A DNA stretch of 64,000 nt from Kitasatospora sp. NBC_00374 (lineage in GTDB: Bacteria; Actinomycetota; Actinomycetes; Streptomycetales; Streptomycetaceae): contig NZ_CP107964.1 of the NCBI RefSeq assembly GCF_041434935.1, forward strand, positions 4,030,001-4,094,000, written 5' to 3'. The notes under the pieces were generated by a model. It was not told the DNA's origin and made no database searches. It saw only the letters and a program-made list of their open reading frames with translations. This document shows, one piece after another, positions 58,766 to 64,000 of this stretch. Within the stretch, counting starts at the first letter, position 1. Each line of letters begins with the position of its first letter. The position numbers and the translations under genes are program-made.

Positions 58766-60349
58766 TCAGCCGTTCCCGTCCTGCTGCTGGGCGTGCACGG
58801 CGGCGATCAGCGAGGTCAGCCGGGACTGCCAGGCCTGCGAGGTGTCACCGTCGATGGCCTTCCGCTTGGCGAGGTCCCGGACCACCTTCTGGGCGTCCCG
58901 GAGCTGGTCCTCGGCGGTGTCCGGGTGGCGGGAGACGACGGACCTGGCCGCCTCGTCCAGGATCTGCATCAGCTCCTCCTGGCGGTCGCGGTCGCGATTG
59001 ATCCTGGTCTGCGCGACGACCGCCCTGAGCTGCGCGATCCCGAGGGCCGGGCCGGCCTTCCCGGACGGCGACCCGGAGGCCGGGGCGGAGGGGGACGGCG
59101 AGGCGCCGAGGCCGGGCGAGGCGGTGGGCGCGGCCGGTGACGCGGACGGGACGGCCTGGGTGGCGGCGGACGAGGAGACCGGGGCGGCGACCGCTCCCCC
59201 CGAGGAGTCGCCGAGGCTGAGCGCCGCGACCACGACCGCGACGGCCGCCGCCGCCACTCCCGCACCGGCGATGACCAGCGGTCGGCGGTTCGGGGCCGGC
59301 GGCCCGCCGCCGGCGTGGTCGCCGGGCGGGTCGAAGGGGATCGGCGGGAGCACCGAGGTGTGCCGCTCGCCCGGGTGGCGCGGCGCGGGTGCGGCGGCCT
59401 GCGGAGCCTGGGCCATCAACGGCGGGCCGGTCGGCGGCTGGGCGAGCAGCCCCGCCGGGACGGGCGGCAGCACCTGGGTGGCCGCGCCGGCTCCGAGCAG
59501 TTCGCCGGTGCGGTCGGCCTGGTGCGCGCCGGGGACGGCGGCGAGGAGCTCGGCGCGGGCCTGGCCGGCGCTGGCCGGCCGGCCGTCGGGGTGCTTGGCG
59601 AGCAGCCGCAGCACGGCGGCGTCCAGGGCCGCCGGTACGTCCGGGCGGTGCACGGAGACCGGTACCGGGTACTCGGTGACGTGCTTGTAGGCGATCGCGA
59701 CCGGGGTGTCGGCGTCGAACGGCGGGGCACCGGTGAGCATCTCGACCAGGACGCAGCCGACCGCGTAGAGATCCGCGCGGGCGTCCACGGCGCCGGCGGT
59801 GGCCTGCTCCGGCGAGAGGTAGGCGGCGGTGCCCAGCACGGTCGCGTTCTGGGTGAGCCGGCCGGCGGCGGAGGAACCGGCTCTGGCGATGCCGAAGTCG
59901 ACCACCTTCACCCCGCCGTCGGCGGTGATCATGATGTTGCCCGGCTTGATGTCCCGGTGCACCAGCCCCTGGCCGTGCGCGGCCTCCAGCGCCTCGCAGA
60001 CCGCGGCCGCCACCCCGACCGCCCGCTCCAGCGGCAGCGTCCCGGCATCGGCGACGACGTGGCTGAGCGGCCGGCCCTGGACCAGCTCCATGACGATGTA
60101 TGGCGACCCCTGGTCCACCCCGGAGTCGAAGACCATGACCACCCGGGGGTGCACCAGCATCGCGGCGAGCCGGGCCTCCCGGCCGAACCGCTCGGCGAAG
60201 TGGGGGTCGTCGGCGAGACCGCCGTTCAGCACCTTGACGGCCACCTGGCGGCCGAGCTGACGGTCGATCCCGCGCCAGACCGTGGCCATGCCGCCGACGC
60301 CGAGTATCTCGACGAGCTCGTAGCGCCCGTTCAGCGCGCGTCCGATCAC
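58766..60349 (-). CDS. Membrane-anchored Ser/Thr protein kinase
   Basis: 527 residues from ATG 60349. Hanks kinase: GVGGMATVWRG (17-27), Lys39 in VAVKVL, HRDIKPGN (Asp133), DFG (151-153) and GTAAYLSPEQAT in the activation loop. A Pro/Ala-rich linker leads to one membrane helix (about 355-378) and a small extracytoplasmic domain with a charged coiled-coil-like end (LRAVVAQTRINRDRDRQEEL). No PASTA repeats are present, so it is of the PknA/D-like, non-PknB type. Ser/Thr kinases control growth and development. Confidence 0.95.
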   Translation of the reverse strand: MIGRALNGRYELVEILGVGGMATVWRGIDRQLGRQVAVKVLNGGLADDPHFAERFGREARLAAMLVHPRVVMVFDSGVDQGSPYIVMELVQGRPLSHVVADAGTLPLERAVGVAAAVCEALEAAHGQGLVHRDIKPGNIMITADGGVKVVDFGIARAGSSAAGRLTQNATVLGTAAYLSPEQATAGAVDARADLYAVGCVLVEMLTGAPPFDADTPVAIAYKHVTEYPVPVSVHRPDVPAALDAAVLRLLAKHPDGRPASAGQARAELLAAVPGAHQADRTGELLGAGAATQVLPPVPAGLLAQPPTGPPLMAQAPQAAAPAPRHPGERHTSVLPPIPFDPPGDHAGGGPPAPNRRPLVIAGAGVAAAAVAVVVAALSLGDSSGGAVAAPVSSSAATQAVPSASPAAPTASPGLGASPSPSAPASGSPSGKAGPALGIAQLRAVVAQTRINRDRDRQEELMQILDEAARSVVSRHPDTAEDQLRDAQKVVRDLAKRKAIDGDTSQAWQSRLTSLIAAVHAQQQDGNG

Positions 60350-60597
60350 CGGGAACCGCTCCCCTCACTCCGACGGCCCAAGGCTGCAGTTCGCCTCGTG
60401 CACCTGTGCACGATAGCGGCCGGGCGTTCGGGCGGGGGACCGGAAGGCCAGGGGCCGGGCGGCCGGGCGGCCGGTGGACACGGGGGAGCCCACCGACCGC
60501 CCGGAGTCTGTCGGGTCCTGCCGAACCGCGCGGAGCGCGGCCACCGGTCGGGCAGCGGGCCCGGGGGGTTCGCCCGCCGCCCGACCGGAGTTCTGGG

Positions 60598-61464
60598 TCA
60601 CCCCCGGCGTTCGCCGGAGGGTGCGGGGGTGGCCGTCGCCGTCCGGCCGCTGCCGGGCAGCCGTCCGTCCTTGGTCGCGGACGGTGGGTCCGGCAGCTTC
60701 TCGTGCAGCACGTCCGCGCAGTACGCGGAGGTGTGGACCGAGCCGCCCGCCGCCCGGTTGAGCTGTTCGAGGGCGGGATCCTTCAACACGTCGGCCAGGC
60801 TCGCGCCACCGCGCAGCCGTTCGCGCAGGGATCGGCAGAGCCGGGCCGAGTCCGCCCGGTCGGCCGGCTCGGCGGTGTCCGACGGATCGTCCGCACGGCC
60901 GGGTGAGCCGCCGCCGGGGGAGACGGCGCCGGACGGCGTGGCGGAACCGCTCGGGTGCGCCGGGGCCACCGACCCGTTCGCGGCCGAGCCGCCGGACGGG
61001 CGGACGGGGGCCGTCCGCTGTGCCGGACCGCTGCTCGCGGGGGCGGCCGGCGCCGCGGTCACCCGGTGTCCCGGAGCGGGTCCACCGCCCAGGGCGGGCG
61101 GCAGCGTGCCGGTGCCCGCGGCGAACGCGACGCCGCCGAGCGCCGTGGCGGCGAACGCGGCGGCGAGGGCCTTCGCGCTGAAGGCCCGCGCGAGCGCGGT
61201 GTCCGCCATGGTTCGCCTCCGGGGCTGGGCAGCTGGGCTGGTCGGTGTGGCAGGGCTGATGCGCGCCTCCCGGAACGCCGCCAGGGCCCGCTGCTCCCCG
61301 GCCGGCTCGGCGTCGACTGCCTGGGCGGCAGCGGCGGCGAGCAGCCCGGCGAGCGCCGGGTGACCGGTGAGGGCGGCCTGACCGGCCTCCGGGTCGGCCC
61401 CGGCACCGGCGAGCAGCTGCTCGGCGGTGTCGCGGTCGATCCGGCGGGATCGGTTGGTGCTCAT
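60598..61464 (-). CDS. Membrane-spanning partner (putative anti-sigma) of the ECF sigma factor
   Basis: 288 residues from ATG 61464, overlapping the sigma gene stop by 4 bp (ATGA). A cytoplasmic 95-residue helical part (STNRSRRIDRDTAEQLLAGA) precedes one membrane segment (ALAAAFAATALGGVAFAAGT, about 105-124). A Pro/Ser/Gly-rich outside linker follows, then a terminal domain with two Cys (LCRSLRERLRGGASLADVLK and SAYCADVLHEKLP). No zinc-binding HxxxCxxC is seen, so it is not a ZAS-type anti-sigma. Position and topology suggest signal-responsive regulation of the sigma factor. Confidence 0.7.
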   Translation of the reverse strand: MSTNRSRRIDRDTAEQLLAGAGADPEAGQAALTGHPALAGLLAAAAAQAVDAEPAGEQRALAAFREARISPATPTSPAAQPRRRTMADTALARAFSAKALAAAFAATALGGVAFAAGTGTLPPALGGGPAPGHRVTAAPAAPASSGPAQRTAPVRPSGGSAANGSVAPAHPSGSATPSGAVSPGGGSPGRADDPSDTAEPADRADSARLCRSLRERLRGGASLADVLKDPALEQLNRAAGGSVHTSAYCADVLHEKLPDPPSATKDGRLPGSGRTATATPAPSGERRG

Positions 61465-62252
61465 CTCATGTCCTTCAGCGTCGCGGCTCTTCGCGGTGTC
61501 ACACCCTGGGCGGAAATTTTTTTCGCGGTCTCCGCGGGCGCCGGTCCGGCCGGCTGCCCGGGCACCCGCGGGGGCGGCGTGGACCGGTCCCGGCCGGGTA
61601 GGCCGGCCGCCGCTCCGCCGGTCTGCTCCAGCAGTCCGGCCAGCCTGCGCAGCCCGCGGTGGGCGGCCATCCGGACACTGCCGGCCCGCTTGCCCAGGAC
61701 CCGGGCGGCGCTCTCGGCGTCCAGCTCCAGCACCACCCGGAGCAGCACCGCCTCGGCCTGGTCCCGGGGCAGCCTGGCGATCAGCGCGAGCGCGTCCGAG
61801 GTGGTGACGGTGGCCAGCGCGGCGCCGGCGGTGTCCTCGGCCGCGGCGAGCTCGGCCAGGTACTCCTCGGGGAGGTCGGCGACCGGTCGGCGCCGCTGGC
61901 GTCTGAGGTGGTCCATGGCCCGGTTGCGGGCGATGGTGGCCACCCAGGCGCGGAAGCCGTCGGAGTCCCCGGTGAACCGGTCGAGGTCCCGCGCCACCTG
62001 CAGCCAGGCCTCGGAGGCGATGTCCTCCGCGTCCTCGGCCCGGCCGCCGACCAGAACCCGCAGGTAGCGCAGCAGGCCCGGTTGGACGGCCCGGAACAGC
62101 AGCCGGAAGGCGTCCTCGTCCCCGGCCCGGGCGGCCAGGACGGCTGCCGCCAGGTCGGCCCTGCGGTCGGGCGACCGCCCCTGGCCGATCGGGCGGCCGA
62201 CCCCGTTGTCGGCGTCCGCTCCGTGGTGTTCTGCACTCTGCACCCGCCACAT
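61461..62252 (-). CDS. ECF-type RNA polymerase sigma factor
   Basis: 263 residues from ATG 62252. Region 2 (LVGGRAEDAEDIASEAWLQV, then FRAWVATIARNRAMDHLRRQ) binds the -10 element, and region 4 (LPRDQAEAVLLRVVLELDAE and SVRMAAHRGLRRLAG) the -35. The C-terminal 40 residues are disordered and basic. Its stop overlaps the membrane partner gene. Target promoters cannot be predicted. Confidence 0.9.
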   Translation of the reverse strand: MWRVQSAEHHGADADNGVGRPIGQGRSPDRRADLAAAVLAARAGDEDAFRLLFRAVQPGLLRYLRVLVGGRAEDAEDIASEAWLQVARDLDRFTGDSDGFRAWVATIARNRAMDHLRRQRRRPVADLPEEYLAELAAAEDTAGAALATVTTSDALALIARLPRDQAEAVLLRVVLELDAESAARVLGKRAGSVRMAAHRGLRRLAGLLEQTGGAAAGLPGRDRSTPPPRVPGQPAGPAPAETAKKISAQGVTPRRAATLKDMR

Positions 62253-62429
62253 GATGCGCCATCCGGGCGGGTGACCCGAAGGGCGGGTCCCGCCCGGGCG
62301 GGCCCGGCCGGTCGGGGACGAGGCCCTGTCAGCCGCTGCCATTCGCCCACAGCCCGCAAAGGTGTCCGAGGCATGGCTTCGTAGACGGAGGGCGCTCCCG
62401 CCCGGCCGCCCCTCCCCCGCGGACCGGCG

Positions 62430-62532
62430 GTGACGACTGCCCACGAGCTCCTCGCGGAGGGCATGCGGGAGCACCTCGCACCCGGCCTCCGGGCCGTGGG
62501 CTTCACCGGCGGAGGGCAGACCTGCACGCTCC
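62430..62532 (+). pseudogene. N-terminal scrap of a DUF4304-like gene
   Basis: GTG 62430 opens VTTAHELLAEGMREHLAPGL RAVGFTGGGQTCTL, which resembles the start of DUF4304 proteins (LAPGLRAAGF...GxTF). Directly afterwards the frame becomes Arg/Pro-rich with no domain. Only about 34 codons are left. The following 62533-62700 shows nothing supportable. Alternatively a chance ORF. Confidence 0.35.
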
Positions 62533-62700
62533 GGCCCGCGCCCCGGCCCTGGCTCAGGCCGCACTCCCCCCGGATCGGACGCGCCGGTCGGCGCGCCGGC
62601 CCCCTCGGGCGGAACCGCCGACGACCCGCAGCCCGTCCTGATCAACAGCCGGGGGGCACGAGGCCCCCGGGCGGGACAGGGACGCGGGGGACGCAGCGGC

Positions 62701-63411
62701 ATGCGCAGCAGCGAGACGACGGACGACCGACAGCTGGCCTGGGACGGCTGCCTCAACGTGCGCGATCTCGGCGGTCTGCCCACCGTCGACGGCGGCCGGA
62801 CCCGCCGGGGCGCCGTCGTGCGCGCCGACAACCTCGACTCGCTGACCGACGAGGGCTGGGCGGCCCTGTGGGCGTACGGCATACGGACCGTGGTGGACCT
62901 GCGCGACGAGGCGGACTTCCGGCCCCGGCTCGCCCACCCGGCCGACGTCGAGCTGGTCCGGGTGCCGCTCGACGAGCTGGCCGGCCCCGACTGGTGGGCC
63001 CGGTTCGGCGGGCTGGACGGCACGCCGCTGTCCTTCCGCCCCTACCTGGACGACTGCCCGCACGCCGTCGCCGCCCTGGTCACCGCCGTCGCCACGGCCC
63101 GCCCGGGCGGCGTGGTGGTGCACTGCGGGGCCGGCCGCGACCGGACCGGGCTGGCCACGCTGGTCCTGCTGGCGGTCGCCGGAGTGCGGGCCGAGGCGAT
63201 CGCCGCCGACTACCTGCTCAGCACCGAGAACCTCCGGCCGCTGTGGGGCATGCTCGGACGGCCCGACGAGGCGGTGGTGACCGAGGAGATCCTGCGCGAG
63301 GCGGGCACCACGGCCGAGGCGGCCCTGCGGGAGGTGCTCGCCGAGTTCGAGCCGCAGTCCTACCTGCCCGCCGCCGAGCTGGCCGCCGTCCGGGCCAGGC
63401 TGCTCGGCTGA
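62701..63411 (+). CDS. Tyrosine/dual-specificity-type protein phosphatase
   Basis: 236 residues from ATG 62701. The P-loop VVHCGAGRDRTGLATLVLLA (Cys near residue 141, Cx5R) is that of the PtpB/IphP-like phosphatases, and CLNVRDLGGLPT near the N-terminus is their other signature. Such enzymes dephosphorylate phosphotyrosine and phosphoinositides. It lies close to the kinase but is not in its operon. Convergent with the GNAT gene. Confidence 0.92.
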   Translation: MRSSETTDDRQLAWDGCLNVRDLGGLPTVDGGRTRRGAVVRADNLDSLTDEGWAALWAYGIRTVVDLRDEADFRPRLAHPADVELVRVPLDELAGPDWWARFGGLDGTPLSFRPYLDDCPHAVAALVTAVATARPGGVVVHCGAGRDRTGLATLVLLAVAGVRAEAIAADYLLSTENLRPLWGMLGRPDEAVVTEEILREAGTTAEAALREVLAEFEPQSYLPAAELAAVRARLLG

Positions 63412-63421
63412 GCCGCCGCGA

Positions 63422-63991
63422 TCACCAGAGACGGTCGATCCCACCGGGGTACAGCGCGATCCTGGCGCCGGCGAAGGACGCCCGGTGGGCGCGGGCGTGC
63501 GCGGTGACGAACTCCGCCAGCACCACCTTGTCGAAGCCGGGCCGGTCGCTCGGAAAGGGCTCCTGCGGCGTGCCTCCGACCAGGACGGTGCCGGGCAGCA
63601 GCTGCCAGCCGGCCCGCCGGTAGAACGGCTCCAGCGGCCGGTCGCAGCTGAACACCCCGAGATCGACGCCGAGTTCGGCGAGATGCCCGCGGGCCGCGGC
63701 GACCAGCCGGCCGCCGTGGCCGCGGCCCCGGCGGGCCCGGTCGGTGACCACGGCGGACAGGCCGCAGGCCCGGAACACCTGCCCGGCGTGGGTGATCTCC
63801 TTGGTGAGCAGGTCGAGTGCGGCCACCACCCGGGGGCCGTCCAGCAGCAGCATCGAGCGGGGCAGCAGCGCCGGATCGTGACCGACCCCCGGGTCCGGCC
63901 GCCCGGTCGGCCAGGCCTGCTCCTGCAACTCCCAGACCTGGGCCCGCAGGTCGGACGGCACCTCGGCCTCCGGGTGGACCACCAGCTCCAT
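63422..63991 (-). CDS. GNAT acetyltransferase, AAC(2')-like
   Basis: 189 residues from ATG 63991. The acetyl-CoA site is VVTDRARRGRGHGGRLVAAA (RRGRGHGG, about 82-101), then GVFSCDRPLEPFYRRAGWQL. The C-terminus FAGARIALYPGGIDRLW matches the aminoglycoside 2'-N-acetyltransferase branch (IxLYPGxIDRLW). Chromosomal AAC(2') enzymes acetylate aminoglycosides and may act on cell-wall precursors. Resistance cannot be inferred from sequence alone. Confidence 0.8.
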   Translation of the reverse strand: MELVVHPEAEVPSDLRAQVWELQEQAWPTGRPDPGVGHDPALLPRSMLLLDGPRVVAALDLLTKEITHAGQVFRACGLSAVVTDRARRGRGHGGRLVAAARGHLAELGVDLGVFSCDRPLEPFYRRAGWQLLPGTVLVGGTPQEPFPSDRPGFDKVVLAEFVTAHARAHRASFAGARIALYPGGIDRLW

Positions 63992-64000
63992 CTGCCAGAC

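Overview
This is high-GC actinomycete DNA, most likely Streptomycetaceae (Streptomyces or Kitasatospora). It has GC-rich third codon positions, many GTG starts, 4-bp GTGA/ATGA overlaps, a mycothiol gene (mshA), a mycothiol-type DinB protein and XRE/DUF397-type regulators. No tRNA, rRNA, CRISPR array or insertion sequence was recognised.

Region 1 (1-about 8.29 kb) is the right half of an actinomycete integrative and conjugative element (AICE). It carries a 5'-cut gene, a TraB/FtsK-type DNA translocase, four small overlapping genes, a primase-polymerase plus ATPase replication pair, an excisionase and a tyrosine integrase. Two kinds of non-coding repeat stand out: a palindrome pair after traB, and ten GCGTCA/TGACGC hexamers between the replication genes and xis. 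The integrase abuts the 3' end of gpmA, so gpmA, not a tRNA gene, is the likely target.

Region 2 (8.3-18.3 kb) is core chromosome: gpmA, an MFS exporter, a YbjN protein, mshA, a methyltransferase, a macrodomain hydrolase, an RsbU-like phosphatase with a receiver domain, DUF2516, a heparin-binding-hemagglutinin-like protein and an XRE regulator with a palindromic operator.

Region 3 (18.5-41.1 kb) is accessory and regulatory. It holds a WYL regulator with an operator over its own start, a GlxA-type regulator facing a cupin, a SNF2 helicase, DinB, YceI, a divergent LysR/MFS pair, a second macrodomain gene, a membrane protein-DCC-TetR cluster with paired operators, an Eis-like acetyltransferase, an NlpC/P60 hydrolase and a ThrE exporter. 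Several genes are decayed: a frameshifted DoxX gene, an aminoglycoside-phosphotransferase remnant, a SWIM-protein remnant and a truncated DedA gene.

Region 4 (41.1-48.7 kb) has a CHAP amidase pseudogene with two in-frame stops, an XRE-DUF5753 regulator fused to DUF397, a small coupled operon, and an HSP90-family ATPase joined by double ATGA overlaps, through a 49-residue low-complexity ORF, to a 785-residue TPR protein. This chaperone-like operon is the best candidate for an uncharacterised system.

Region 5 (48.7-64 kb) has a double-TetR regulator divergent from an acyl-CoA dehydrogenase, a TetR/MFS efflux pair, two DUF202 proteins, TatA, a large membrane protein, MerR, a two-TM potassium channel, a Ser/Thr kinase, an ECF sigma factor coupled to a membrane partner, a dual-specificity-type phosphatase and a GNAT acetyltransferase.
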